Positions 8,335 through 16,145 of a DNA stretch of 64,000 bases are shown here, piece by piece (the stretch's first letter is position 1; each line of letters opens with the position of its first letter). The stretch spans positions 69,369-133,368 of the forward strand of contig NZ_BAAAYN010000038.1 of NCBI RefSeq assembly GCF_039536245.1, written 5' to 3'. This stretch comes from Cryptosporangium minutisporangium. Its GTDB lineage: Bacteria; Actinomycetota; Actinomycetes; Mycobacteriales; Cryptosporangiaceae. Made by a program: the position numbers and the translations under genes. The notes beneath the pieces are model-generated. The model saw nothing but the letters and a program-made list of their open reading frames with translations, was not told the origin of the DNA and made no database searches.

Positions 8335-8935
8335 CGAACCGGTGGTTCCACCGATCGCTGTCAAGGTCGTCGTCGGCGGCGGTTTCGGCGTCGGCAAGAC
8401 GACGTTCGTCAGCGCGATCTCGGAGATCGAGCCGCTGATCACCGAGGCGGAGATGACCGACCGGTCGATCGGGATCGACGACACGTCGGCGGTCACCGGG
8501 AAGACCACGACCACCGTCGCGCTGGACTTCGGGCGGATCACGCTCGACGACGCGCTGCTGCTCTACCTGTTCGGCACCCCGGGCCAGGACCGGTTCGCGT
8601 TCCTCTGGGACGACCTGGTCGACGGGGCGCTCGGCGCGGTCGTGCTGGTGGACACCCGCCGCGTCGAGGACTGTTTCCGCACGATCGACTACTTCGAAGA
8701 GCGGGACCTCCCGTTCGTCATCGGCGTCAACGTGTTCGAGCCCGGTCAACGGTTCGCGCTGGACGAGGTGCGCGAGGCGCTCGGCGTCGAACCCGGGGTG
8801 CGGCTCGTGGAATGCGACGCACGCCAGCGGGAGTCGGTCAAGGACGTCCTGGTCGCGCTGACCGAGGAGGTCCTCGCCCGGCGCCTGAACACGGATCGGG
8901 CGGTCGCCCCGGGAATGAGGCAGGAGACATGGTGA
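8318..8935 (+). CDS. cvnD: Conservon GTPase CvnD
   Basis: Small Ras/MglA-like GTP-binding protein of 205 residues, the signal output of the conservon. The P-loop is GGFGVGKTT (residues about 20-28), the switch II/G3 motif is GTPGQDRF and the G4 position reads GVNVFEPG, where classical GTPases have NKxD, as is common in this family. The GTG start at 8318 has AAAGGA nine bases upstream and lies inside the end of cvnC. The stop overlaps the start of the binding lipoprotein at 8929, which adds a fifth gene to the unit. Confidence 0.9.
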   Translation: MFGRSNEPVVPPIAVKVVVGGGFGVGKTTFVSAISEIEPLITEAEMTDRSIGIDDTSAVTGKTTTTVALDFGRITLDDALLLYLFGTPGQDRFAFLWDDLVDGALGAVVLVDTRRVEDCFRTIDYFEERDLPFVIGVNVFEPGQRFALDEVREALGVEPGVRLVECDARQRESVKDVLVALTEEVLARRLNTDRAVAPGMRQETW

Positions 8936-9879
8936 GGTGGCGCACGACGGTGGCCCTGATGAGCGTCCTGGTGCTCACCGCCTGCGGTGGGTCGGACGCG
9001 GCGATCACCGCGCCACCCGGCGTACCCGAGGCCGAGTGCTCGACGGTGACGATCGCGGTGAACCCCTGGGTGGGCTACGCGGCGAACGTCGCGGTCGTGA
9101 GCTACCTGCTCGAGCGTGAACTCGGCTGCACGGTGGTCGAGAAGCAGCTCACCGAGGACGCTTCCTGGGAGGGGATGGCCGCGGGCAGCGTCGACGTCAT
9201 CCTGGAGAACTGGGGCCACGACGAGCAGAAGAAGAAGTACATCGACGACCGGAAGGTCGCGGTGGAGCTCGGGCTGACCGGTAACAAGGGCGTCATCGGG
9301 TGGTACGTGCCGCCGTGGATGGCGCAGAAGTACCCGGACATCACGAACTGGCGGAACCTGAACAAGTACGCCGCCCAGTTCGCCACCGCCGCGTCGAACG
9401 GGAAGGGACAGTTCCTCGACGGCGACCCGTCGTTCGTCACGAACGACGCCGCGCTCATCGCCAACCTTCGCCTCGACTTCACCGTCGTCTACGCCGGCAG
9501 CGAGGACAAGCTGATCGCGGCGTTCCGCGCCGCGGAGGCCAACCGGACGCCGCTGATCGGCTATTTCTACGAGCCGCAGTGGCTGCTGTCGGAGATCCCG
9601 CTGAAGCGCATCCGGCTCCCGGTCTACCGACCGGGCTGCGACGCGAACCCGAAGACGGTCGCCTGCGATTACCAGCCGTACGACCTGGACAAGATCGGGC
9701 GCGCGACGTTCGTCGACTCCGGCAGCCCCGCCGCGACGCTGATCAAGAACTTCACCTGGACCAACGCCGACCAGAACGCGGTCGCGCGCGATCTGACCGT
9801 GAACCAGCTGTCGCCGGATCGGGCGGCGAAACGGTGGCTGGACACGCACCGCGCGACCTGGGAGAAGTGGCTGTCATAG
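8929..9879 (+). CDS. Glycine betaine/choline-type substrate-binding lipoprotein (OpuAC/ProX-like)
   Basis: Extracellular binding protein of 316 residues with a lipoprotein signal: hydrophobic stretch VALMSVLVLTAC, with the lipobox Cys at about residue 19. The mature part has the OpuAC pattern (TIAVNPWVGYAANVAVVSYLLERELG, SVDVILENWGHDE, GVIGWYVPPW). ATG 8929 follows AGGAGA and overlaps the cvnD stop, so it is cotranslated with the conservon. No permease or ATPase gene for betaine uptake is nearby. It therefore either serves a transporter encoded elsewhere or presents a ligand to the CvnA sensor; the second idea is inference. Several Trp and acidic residues that could form a quaternary-ammonium cage are present but not assigned. 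Confidence 0.85.
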   Translation: MVRWRTTVALMSVLVLTACGGSDAAITAPPGVPEAECSTVTIAVNPWVGYAANVAVVSYLLERELGCTVVEKQLTEDASWEGMAAGSVDVILENWGHDEQKKKYIDDRKVAVELGLTGNKGVIGWYVPPWMAQKYPDITNWRNLNKYAAQFATAASNGKGQFLDGDPSFVTNDAALIANLRLDFTVVYAGSEDKLIAAFRAAEANRTPLIGYFYEPQWLLSEIPLKRIRLPVYRPGCDANPKTVACDYQPYDLDKIGRATFVDSGSPAATLIKNFTWTNADQNAVARDLTVNQLSPDRAAKRWLDTHRATWEKWLS

Positions 9880-9887
9880 AAGTTGTG

Positions 9888-9899
9888 GCTTATATAAGC
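9888..9899. promoter_or_regulatory. Perfect 12-bp palindrome, likely ArsR-type operator
   Basis: GCTTATATAAGC is a perfect palindrome in the 42-bp gap before the ArsR-family gene, 23 bases upstream of its GTG start. It is AT-rich in an otherwise GC-rich sequence. ArsR-family regulators bind such short dyads over their own promoter. Inferred autoregulatory operator. Confidence 0.5.
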
Positions 9900-9921
9900 A
9901 CCGCATGATATCGTCTGCCTC

Positions 9922-10290
9922 GTGCATGCGTTCGATGTGCTCGGCGACCCGGTGCGCCGCCGGATCCTGGAGCTGCTCGCCGACGGCGAGCAGCCCTCCG
10001 GCGCGATCAGCGACGTCATCCGAGCCGAGTTCGGAATCACCCAGCCGGCCGTTTCGCAGCATCTGCGCGTCCTGCGGGACAACGGGTTCGCCTCCGTGCG
10101 GCCGGAGGGCGCGCGGCGGCTCTACGCAGTGGAGGCGACCGCCTTGCGCGAAGCGGACGACTGGCTGGGGCAGTTCCGGCGGTTCTGGACGCCACACCTC
10201 AACGCGCTGGCCACCGAGGTGGCCCGCGGCAAACGGCAGCGGCGAGTAGCCGCACCGCCCGACGACGACCCCCGGGGAGCAACCGAATGA
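9922..10290 (+). CDS. ArsR-family transcriptional regulator
   Basis: Winged-helix repressor of 122 residues: HAFDVLGDPVRRRILELLADGEQPSGAI, recognition region ITQPAVSQHLRVLRDNGFASVRPEGARRLYAV. No metal-binding Cys pair (CxC) of the metal-responsive ArsR proteins is present, so it belongs to the non-metal subgroup usually paired with an SRPBCC protein. GTG 9922 is used since the family starts at this point. Its stop overlaps the downstream SRPBCC gene (ATGA), giving a two-gene operon, probably autorepressed through the palindrome at 9888. Confidence 0.85.
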   Translation: MHAFDVLGDPVRRRILELLADGEQPSGAISDVIRAEFGITQPAVSQHLRVLRDNGFASVRPEGARRLYAVEATALREADDWLGQFRRFWTPHLNALATEVARGKRQRRVAAPPDDDPRGATE

Positions 10291-10925
10291 TCGACGTGAA
10301 GAGCCACATCAGCGCGGTGCGCCGCACGCTCGGCAGCCGTGAGCTGGAGGCCGGGACGGCACGGGTCTCCACGATCAGCCAGGTCTACGACACCGACATC
10401 GATGACCTCTGGGACGCCGTCGCGACCGCCGAGCGGATCCCGCGCTGGTTCCTGCCGATCTCCGGCGAGCTGAAGGAGGGCGGCCACTACCAGCTCGAAG
10501 GCAACGCCGGCGGCACGATCACCCGGTGCGACAAGCCGCACGGCTACGACGCCACGTGGGAGTTCGGTGGCATGGTCAGCTGGATCGAGGTGCGGCTGAC
10601 CCCGGAGGGCGAGGGGCGGACGCGCGTCCAGCTCGAACACGTCGCGCACGTCGACGACGCGCTCTGGGAGCAGTACGGCCCTGGCGCGACCGGCCTCGGC
10701 TGGGACTCCGGCTTCTGGGGCCTGGCCAACTATCTGGCCGACCCGACCTCGACGCCGGCGGACTCGGCGGCGGCCGCCGCCTGGGTGGCCTCTCCGGACG
10801 GCAAGCTGTTCATGCGGCTGTCCAGCGATGCCTGGGCCGAGCAGGCGATCGCCGCCGGGGACGACCCGGAGCAGGCCCGGGCCGCGGCCGAGCGAACCTA
10901 CGCGGCCTACACCGCCGAGGCGTAG
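10287..10925 (+). CDS. SRPBCC (AHSA1-like) domain protein
   Basis: A 212-residue START/Bet v1-like fold. Family motifs: STISQVYDTDIDDLWDAVATAERIPRWFLP near residues 27-56, GNAGGTI, then WEFGGMVSWIEVRLTPEG and TRVQLEHVAH. These proteins have a hydrophobic cavity, and the ArsR-SRPBCC pair is very common in actinobacteria, but the ligand is usually unknown. The C-terminal 80 residues (WDSGFWGLANYL and after) are an extension often seen in this pair. Translationally coupled to the ArsR gene by ATGA. Confidence 0.85.
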   Translation: MIDVKSHISAVRRTLGSRELEAGTARVSTISQVYDTDIDDLWDAVATAERIPRWFLPISGELKEGGHYQLEGNAGGTITRCDKPHGYDATWEFGGMVSWIEVRLTPEGEGRTRVQLEHVAHVDDALWEQYGPGATGLGWDSGFWGLANYLADPTSTPADSAAAAAWVASPDGKLFMRLSSDAWAEQAIAAGDDPEQARAAAERTYAAYTAEA

Positions 10926-10984
10926 GCCCCGCCCGTCCGGGTAGCCGCTCCGCGAAACTGTCGTCGAGACGCGTGGAGCAGCTC

Positions 10985-12052
10985 ATGCCCAAGCCGGTAG
11001 CGGAGCAGGTAGCGGTCGTCGTCGGGGCGTCCACCGGAATCGGCAGGGCGACCGCGCTCGCGTTCGCCGCCCGGGGAGCCCGGGTGGTGTGCGCCGCGCG
11101 CAACGCGGTCGCCCTGCACACGCTCGTCGACCAGATCCGCAAGGACGGCGGCACGGCGACGGCGGTACCCACCGACGTCGCCGATCCCGCGGCCGTCCGG
11201 GCCCTCGCGGACGCCGCCGAGCAGGAGTTCGGCCGGATCGACACCTGGGTGAACAACGCCGCGGTCAGCATCTGGGGGCGGATCGAGGACATCACCGACG
11301 AGGAATTCGACCGGGTGATCCGGGTCAACTTCCTCGGGCAGGTGCACGGCGTCCACGCGGCGCTACCCGCGCTCCGCCGGGCCGGCGGGGGTGTCCTCAT
11401 CGGCGTCGCCTCGGTGGAGGGGATCCGGTCGGTGCCCCTGCACGCCCCGTACACGGCGAGCAAGTTCGCCCTCCGGTCGTTCTACGACACGCTGCGGATC
11501 GAGCTGGCACAGTCCGGCGACCCGATCGCGGTGACGACGATCCTGCCGGCGTCGATCGACACGCCGCTGTTCGAGCACGGCCGGAGCAAGATCGACGCGA
11601 TGCCGAAGCCGCCGCCGCCGGTCTACGCGCCGGAGCTGGTCGCCGACGCGATCGTCGCCGCGGCGGAGCGTCCGCGGCGAGAGGTCGCGGTCGGGGGCGC
11701 CGCGGTCGGGTTCTACCTGGGACAGCGGCTCTCGCCGGCGCTCACCGACGCGTTGATGTCGATCCGCCGCCTCGGGGCCGGCTCGCAGCAGAGCGACCGT
11801 CCGGACAACCAGCTGGACAACGTGGACCGGCCGCTCGGCGAACCGGGCCAGGTCCGGGGGACCTACTCGGGGCGGGTGCTGCGGCGAAGCGTGCTCACCC
11901 GGGTGATGAGCGCGGCGCCACGCCCGGGGGAGCTGTTGACCGCGGCCGTGCGCCGGGCGAATGCCCGGCGGGCGCAGGCGACCGAGGGCTCCGGACGTCC
12001 GGCCGGGGCGCGTAGCGTCCCGCGGCGGCCGGTGGACAGCCCGGCCGGATGA
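10985..12052 (+). CDS. SDR-family oxidoreductase with C-terminal extension
   Basis: Short-chain dehydrogenase/reductase of 355 residues. The cofactor motif is GASTGIGRA (about 15-23), followed by NNAA, the catalytic Ser in GVASVEG and the YTASK Tyr-Lys pair. A core SDR ends near residue 250; the rest is a polar tail with basic stretches (RRSVLTRVMSAAPRPGELLTAAVRRANARR). Such long forms are frequent in actinobacteria and are often seen with stress-type DUF3618 genes, as here. ATG 10985 has GGAG seven bases upstream. The substrate is unknown. A strong hairpin follows directly. Confidence 0.85.
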   Translation: MPKPVAEQVAVVVGASTGIGRATALAFAARGARVVCAARNAVALHTLVDQIRKDGGTATAVPTDVADPAAVRALADAAEQEFGRIDTWVNNAAVSIWGRIEDITDEEFDRVIRVNFLGQVHGVHAALPALRRAGGGVLIGVASVEGIRSVPLHAPYTASKFALRSFYDTLRIELAQSGDPIAVTTILPASIDTPLFEHGRSKIDAMPKPPPPVYAPELVADAIVAAAERPRREVAVGGAAVGFYLGQRLSPALTDALMSIRRLGAGSQQSDRPDNQLDNVDRPLGEPGQVRGTYSGRVLRRSVLTRVMSAAPRPGELLTAAVRRANARRAQATEGSGRPAGARSVPRRPVDSPAG

Positions 12053-12057
12053 GGCGT

Positions 12058-12087
12058 TCCCGGTGCCGGCCCACGCCGGCACCGGGA
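12058..12087 (+). terminator. Hairpin after the SDR gene
   Basis: A perfect 13-bp stem (12058-12070 with 12075-12087) and a CCAC loop, six bases after the SDR stop. No U tract follows, which is usual for high-GC actinobacterial terminators. It sits between convergent genes and may serve both strands. Confidence 0.7.
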
Positions 12088-12099
12088 CGCTCTCGCGGG

Positions 12100-12414
12100 T
12101 CAGGCCCGGCGGCCGGTCCGTGGAGTGCGTGCGGTTCGGGCGGTGCGTGCGGTCCTGGCGGTGCGCGCGCTCCCAACGTTGCGGCGGTACCAGGGCGACG
12201 GGGGTGTGGGACGACGGCGTCCCCGGCGAAGCACGACGGTGACGAGCGTGAGCGCCCCCACCCCGGCGGCTCCGGCCGCTCCGGCGAGGGCCTTGCGCGG
12301 CCGGTCGGCCTTGGTCGCGAGCGCGTCCACGTTGTCCCCGAGGTCGCGGCGCGTCTCCGCGGTCTCCGCGACTAAGACCTCCGGGGCGGTCTCGGGCGGC
12401 GGTGAGTACGTCAT
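12100..12414 (-). CDS. DUF3618 domain protein
   Basis: Small protein of 104 residues. Residues about 14-40 match DUF3618 (ETAETRRDLGDNVDALATKADRPRKAL), followed by a short hydrophobic segment (GAAGAAGVGALTLVTVVLR) and a basic tail. The tail ends in a tract of Ala-Arg-Thr repeats encoded by GTGCGG-type repeats near 12126-12175, unusual for the family. GAGGAG lies six bases before the ATG. DUF3618 proteins are small, probably membrane-associated, and often lie beside phage-holin-superfamily and stress genes; the function is not known. A phage-holin partner is not present here. Confidence 0.75.
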   Translation of the reverse strand: MTYSPPPETAPEVLVAETAETRRDLGDNVDALATKADRPRKALAGAAGAAGVGALTLVTVVLRRGRRRPTPPSPWYRRNVGSARTARTARTARTARTPRTGRRA

Positions 12415-12471
12415 ACCTGCTCCTCTCGCAGGGGGCGCCCCGATGAACGCGGGCGTCCCGGTCGATGGTGG

Positions 12472-12498
12472 AACGGAACACCCCGGTCGCGTTCCGTT
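12472..12498 (-). terminator. Hairpin after the AI-2E transporter gene
   Basis: AACGGAAC (12472-12479) and GTTCCGTT (12491-12498) pair perfectly over an 11-base loop, 36 bases beyond the stop of the minus-strand transporter. Probable terminator; modest stem. Confidence 0.4.
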
Positions 12499-12534
12499 AC
12501 CGCAGGGCTACCCAGTGCGAGGTTCGACTAACGT

Positions 12535-13710
12535 TCAGGCGGGCGCCACCCCCTCGGCGGGCGCCCCGACCGGTGCCCCGGTCGGCGCGTCGTCCGGTGC
12601 GTCGTCCGGATCGGACTCGCTCGGGACCGCCGCGCCCAGGTCCGCTTCGGGTTCGGTGAGTTGTTCGCGGAGGTAGTTCCACACCACCGCGATCAGCGCG
12701 GCGACCGGAACGGCGAGGAGGCTGCCGACGACCCCGGCCAGGCTTCCGCCGAGCGTCACCGCCAGCAGCACCACGGCCGCGTGCAGGCCCAGGCCGCGGC
12801 TCTGCACCATCGGCTGGAACACGTTCCCCTCCAGCTGCTGCACGACCAGGATGATCGCGAGGACGATCAGCGCGTCGGTGAGACCGTTGGAGACCAGGGC
12901 GATCAGCACGGCGACGAAGCCCGCGAACACCGCACCGACGATCGGGACGAACGCGGACACGAACGTCAGCACCGCCAGCGGCAGGACCAGCGGCACGCCC
13001 ACGATCCACAGGCCGACGCCGATGCAGACGGCATCCAGCAGGCCGACGAAGGCCTGGGACCGGACGAACGACCCGAGGGTATTCCAGCTGCGGTCCGCGA
13101 TCGTCGGAACGTCGGTCGCGAGGCGCCCCGGCAGCTGACGGGTCAGCCAGGGCAGGAAGCGCGGGCCGTCCTTCAGGAAGAAGAACATCAGGAAGAGCGC
13201 CAGGATCGCGGTGATCAGCCCGTTCACCACGGTGCTCACCCCGGTCAGCGTCGCGGTGGCGATACTGCCGACGCTGTCCTGGAGGCGGGCGGTTCCGCTG
13301 TCCAGGGCGCTGGTCACCTGGTCGTCGCCGATGTTCAGGGGCGGTCCGGCGGCCCACTCGCGGAGGCGCTGAATGCCGTCCGCGACGCCGGCCGCGAGCT
13401 CCGGCGCTTGGTCCGCGACCGGTACCGCGATTCCGACCAGCGTGCCGGCGGCCACCACCAGGAAACCGATGGTCACGGTGGACGCCGCCAGCGCCGGCCG
13501 CACACCGTGGCGTCGGAGGAACCGGGTCGGCGGCCAGGTCAGCGTGGTGAGCAGGAGGGCGACCACGACCGGCCAGAGGATCGACCACATGCGGCCCAGC
13601 AGCCACAGCGTCACCGCGGTCAGGAGCAGGACCAGGAGCATCTGCAGCGAGACGCGTGCCGACGTGCGGAGTGCGGCTCGAGTCTTCGTCGAGCTCAGGG
13701 TGGCAGGCAT
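12535..13710 (-). CDS. AI-2E family transporter
   Basis: Polytopic membrane protein of 391 residues, about eight segments, of the AI-2E/PerM exporter family. Recognisable parts are the N-terminal double segment (LLLTAVTLWLLGRMWSILWPVVVALLLTTLTWPPTRFL), the amphipathic helical middle region, GLITAILALFLMFFFLKDGPRFL, and the conserved end VQQLEGNVFQPMVQSRGLGLHAAVVLLAVTLGGSLAGVVGSLLAVPVAALIAV. Some members export autoinducer-2 and others act as ion antiporters, so the substrate is open. The ATG at 13710 with AAGGTGA upstream is preferred over an earlier in-frame GTG. The C-terminal 45 residues are acidic and disordered. Confidence 0.85.
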   Translation of the reverse strand: MPATLSSTKTRAALRTSARVSLQMLLVLLLTAVTLWLLGRMWSILWPVVVALLLTTLTWPPTRFLRRHGVRPALAASTVTIGFLVVAAGTLVGIAVPVADQAPELAAGVADGIQRLREWAAGPPLNIGDDQVTSALDSGTARLQDSVGSIATATLTGVSTVVNGLITAILALFLMFFFLKDGPRFLPWLTRQLPGRLATDVPTIADRSWNTLGSFVRSQAFVGLLDAVCIGVGLWIVGVPLVLPLAVLTFVSAFVPIVGAVFAGFVAVLIALVSNGLTDALIVLAIILVVQQLEGNVFQPMVQSRGLGLHAAVVLLAVTLGGSLAGVVGSLLAVPVAALIAVVWNYLREQLTEPEADLGAAVPSESDPDDAPDDAPTGAPVGAPAEGVAPA

Positions 13711-13833
13711 GGCGTTCACCTTAGGAGCGACCCGGGTCGGTGCCGTGTAGCGGTGGGCCACGCGTGGCGTCGCGCCGAGGCCGGCTTCCGGAAGACGTCG
13801 GGAAGAACCGAGGACCGGCCCGTCGATCGATGC

Positions 13834-13857
13834 CTAAACTTCAAACGATCTTTGACC
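13834..13857 (+). promoter_or_regulatory. Upstream motif shared with the flavoenzyme gene (copy 1)
   Basis: A 24-base AT-richer stretch beginning CTAAACTTC, then AACG, TCTT and GACC, lies 41 bases before the gene at 13899. A 23-base near-copy occurs at 14337-14359 before the next gene, with one gap and few mismatches. The two genes are therefore probably coregulated. The motif could be an operator or a promoter element (TAAACT resembles a -10). Confidence 0.45.
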
Positions 13858-13898
13858 GAGGTCGACGCTCCCACGGCGTGGTGAGGGAAGGAAGGCCG

Positions 13899-14225
13899 AT
13901 GGCCCGAACCATCATGGCGGTGTTCACGAACCCTCGTTCGCCGGAGCAGGAGGAGGAGTACAACACCTGGTACAACCAGGTTCACCTCGCCGAACTGCTG
14001 GAGATCCCCGGCATCGTCGCCGCGACCCGGTACTGGGCGGCCGACGGCACGGCCGACCTCACGCACCGCTACGTCGCGCTCTACGAGGTGGAGGGGGACC
14101 CGGCAGCGGTGTTCGGTGAGCTGTCGACGCGGTCCGGCGGGATGTCGATCTCGCCGAGCCTCGACGCCGAGAACGCACAGGTCGTCTTCTGGGAGCCGAT
14201 CGACGGCGGCTCGCGTTCCCGCTGA
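13899..14225 (+). CDS. EthD-like dimeric alpha/beta barrel protein
   Basis: A 108-residue protein with the pattern of small ferredoxin-like proteins: TIMAVFTNPRSPEQEEEYNTWYNQVHLAELLEIPGIVAATRYW. The NTWYNQVHL segment is characteristic of EthD/DUF4286-type proteins that act as small accessory or isomerase-like factors in aromatic and steroid catabolism. GAAGGAAGG directly precedes the ATG at 13899; an earlier in-frame start would add an atypical basic leader. It precedes the KstD-like flavoenzyme and shares an upstream motif with it, so they probably act in one catabolic route. Confidence 0.7.
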   Translation: MARTIMAVFTNPRSPEQEEEYNTWYNQVHLAELLEIPGIVAATRYWAADGTADLTHRYVALYEVEGDPAAVFGELSTRSGGMSISPSLDAENAQVVFWEPIDGGSRSR

Positions 14226-14336
14226 AGCCCGCAGTCCGCGGCGGCGAACACCTCTCTCCGGCGGCGAGACCAAACCTCAGGTCCGGAAATCCGATTTCCC
14301 ACCGGAAGAACCAGTGACTAACACATAGACCTTTCT

Positions 14337-14359
14337 CTAAACTTCGAACGTCTTGGACC
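14337..14359 (+). promoter_or_regulatory. Upstream motif shared with the EthD-like gene (copy 2)
   Basis: Second copy of the motif described at 13834, 33 bases before the flavoenzyme start. It reads CTAAACTTCGAACG followed by TCTTGGACC. Finding it only in these two adjacent gaps supports joint control; the binding protein is unknown. Confidence 0.45.
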
Positions 14360-14392
14360 ACCGCATGTTCCGACCATCGATGGGGATGAGGC

Positions 14393-16084
14393 ATGGCAAC
14401 GCGGGATGAGTCGTTCGACTTCGTGATCGTCGGCAGTGGCGGGGGTGGACTGGTCGCGGCACTCGCCGCCCACGAAGCCGGTTTGAAGCCGGTGGTCATC
14501 GAGAAGCAGCCCTACCTGGGCGGCTCGACGGGCATGTCCGGCGGCATCATCTGGGTGCCGAACAACCCGCTGATGCGGGCCGAGCGGGTACCGGACTCGT
14601 TCGAGGACGGGATGGCGTACTTCGAGTCGGTCGTCGGCCCGCCCGACCAGGGCTCCTCGCTGGAGCGCCGGGAAGCGTTCCTCACCGAGGGCCCGGAGAT
14701 GATCTCGCTGCTGCAGCGGAAGGGCGTCCGGCTGGTCCGTTGCGAGGGATACGCCGACTACTACGACAACCGCAAGGGCGGAAAGGCGCGCGGCCGGTCG
14801 GTCGAGGGCATCCCGTGGGACGGGCGGCAGCTCGGCGAGTGGCAGACGAAGATCATCCCCGGCATGGGCAAGGGGATGGGCATGGCGGTCAAGACCAACG
14901 AGGTCCGCAGCCTGCCCACCTGGAGCCGTTCCGCCCGGTCGCTGCGCACCACGGTGCGGGTCGGTACGCGTACCTACCTCGGGAAGATGCGCCGCAAGGA
15001 CCTCTTCACCAACGGCATGTCGCTCGTCGGCCAGCTCACCAAGATCCTCGTCGGGGCCGGCATCCCGCTGTGGCTGAACACCGGTGTCGAGGACCTGGTC
15101 GTCGAGGACGGCCGGGTGGTCGGCGTCCGGGCTGTCCGGGACGGTGAGCCAGTGCTGGTCCGGGGCACCCGCGGCGTGCTGCTGGCCGCCGGTGGCTTCG
15201 AGCGCAACGCCGAGATGCGCAAGAAGTACAGCGCCGACACCCAGCCGAACGACGGCCAGTGGACGATGGCCAACCCGGGCAACACCGGTGAGGTGCTCGC
15301 GGCCGCCATCGCGGTCGGCGCGAAGACCGACTACATGGACGACGCCGTGTGGCTGCCCAACCCCCGCATGGAGCTGGCCGGCTCGGCCGTCGCGCTCGGC
15401 CGGCAGTACCCGCACGCGCTCTTCGTGAACGCGCACGGCAAGCGGTTCGTCAACGAGTCGAACTCCTATCTGGAGGTCGGCAAGGCGATGTACGCGAACG
15501 ACGCGGTACCGGCGTGGCTGATCTTCGACGACACGTTCCGGAAGCGGTACCCGTGGGCGCGCGGCCTGCCGACACTGCGCAAGCTCGGCACGGTATTACC
15601 CGGGCGGATGCCGGAGGAGCTGGTCAGCAGCGGCTGGCTCAAGCGCGCGAACACGCTGCAGGAGCTGGCGAAGCAGATGGAGGTCGACCCCGAGGCGCTG
15701 GTGGCCACGATCGGGCGGTTCAACGTCCACGCCGCGCAGGGCGAGGACCCGGACTTCGGGCGCGGTGAGTCGGAGTACAACAAGGTGCTCGGCGACCCGG
15801 GCAACAAGCCCAACCCGGCGCTCGGCCCGGTGGACACCGCACCGTTCTACGCCACCCAGATCTACCCCGGCGACGTCGGCACGATCGGCGGCGTCATCAC
15901 CGACGAGCACGCCCGGGCGCTGGACGAGGCGGACACGCCGATCCCCGGCCTCTACGTGACCGGCAACATGGCCGCGACGGTGATGGGCCGCACGTACCCG
16001 GGTGCGGGAGCGAGCATCTCGAACACGATGACGTTCGGGTACATCGCCGCCCGCCACGCCGCCGCCGCGCAGGCGTCGGCCTGA
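14393..16084 (+). CDS. FAD-binding 3-ketosteroid-dehydrogenase-like oxidoreductase
   Basis: A 563-residue flavoprotein of the FAD_binding_2 family. The N-terminal dinucleotide motif is DFVIVGSGGGGLVAALAA (about 9-26) followed by VIEKQPYLGGSTGMSGG. The C-terminal FAD-closing motif is GLYVTGNMAATVMGRTYPGAGASISNTMTFGYIAARHA, close to the end seen in 3-ketosteroid delta-1-dehydrogenases (KstD) and related 3-oxosteroid dehydrogenases. It probably dehydrogenates a cyclic ketone, steroid or terpenoid-like; the exact substrate cannot be told. The start has GGGGATGAGGC before ATG 14393. It is monocistronic, ended by a 36-bp perfect palindrome. Confidence 0.8.
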   Translation: MATRDESFDFVIVGSGGGGLVAALAAHEAGLKPVVIEKQPYLGGSTGMSGGIIWVPNNPLMRAERVPDSFEDGMAYFESVVGPPDQGSSLERREAFLTEGPEMISLLQRKGVRLVRCEGYADYYDNRKGGKARGRSVEGIPWDGRQLGEWQTKIIPGMGKGMGMAVKTNEVRSLPTWSRSARSLRTTVRVGTRTYLGKMRRKDLFTNGMSLVGQLTKILVGAGIPLWLNTGVEDLVVEDGRVVGVRAVRDGEPVLVRGTRGVLLAAGGFERNAEMRKKYSADTQPNDGQWTMANPGNTGEVLAAAIAVGAKTDYMDDAVWLPNPRMELAGSAVALGRQYPHALFVNAHGKRFVNESNSYLEVGKAMYANDAVPAWLIFDDTFRKRYPWARGLPTLRKLGTVLPGRMPEELVSSGWLKRANTLQELAKQMEVDPEALVATIGRFNVHAAQGEDPDFGRGESEYNKVLGDPGNKPNPALGPVDTAPFYATQIYPGDVGTIGGVITDEHARALDEADTPIPGLYVTGNMAATVMGRTYPGAGASISNTMTFGYIAARHAAAAQASA

Positions 16085-16089
16085 TCGGC

Positions 16090-16125
16090 TCCCGCGCGGG
16101 GCCGGGGCCCCGGCCCCGCGCGGGA
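16090..16125 (+). terminator. Perfect 36-bp GC palindrome, terminator
   Basis: Bases 16090-16107 are the exact reverse complement of 16108-16125: an 18-bp stem with no spare loop bases (in practice a 4-base loop). It starts six bases after the flavoenzyme stop and before the next plus-strand gene. All but the two outermost base pairs are G or C. A factor-independent terminator without U tract is the simplest reading. Confidence 0.75.
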
Positions 16126-16145
16126 CTCCGTACGATCCGTGGGCT

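Noticed and set aside
12497-13606. Long minus-strand frame beside the AI-2E transporter
   Set aside because: It lies over the transporter in another frame and is Arg/Gly/Pro-rich, a compositional artefact.
13757-13768. Palindrome GCCACGCGTGGC as an operator
   Set aside because: Short GC dyads are expected by chance at this composition, and it is not centred on a promoter.
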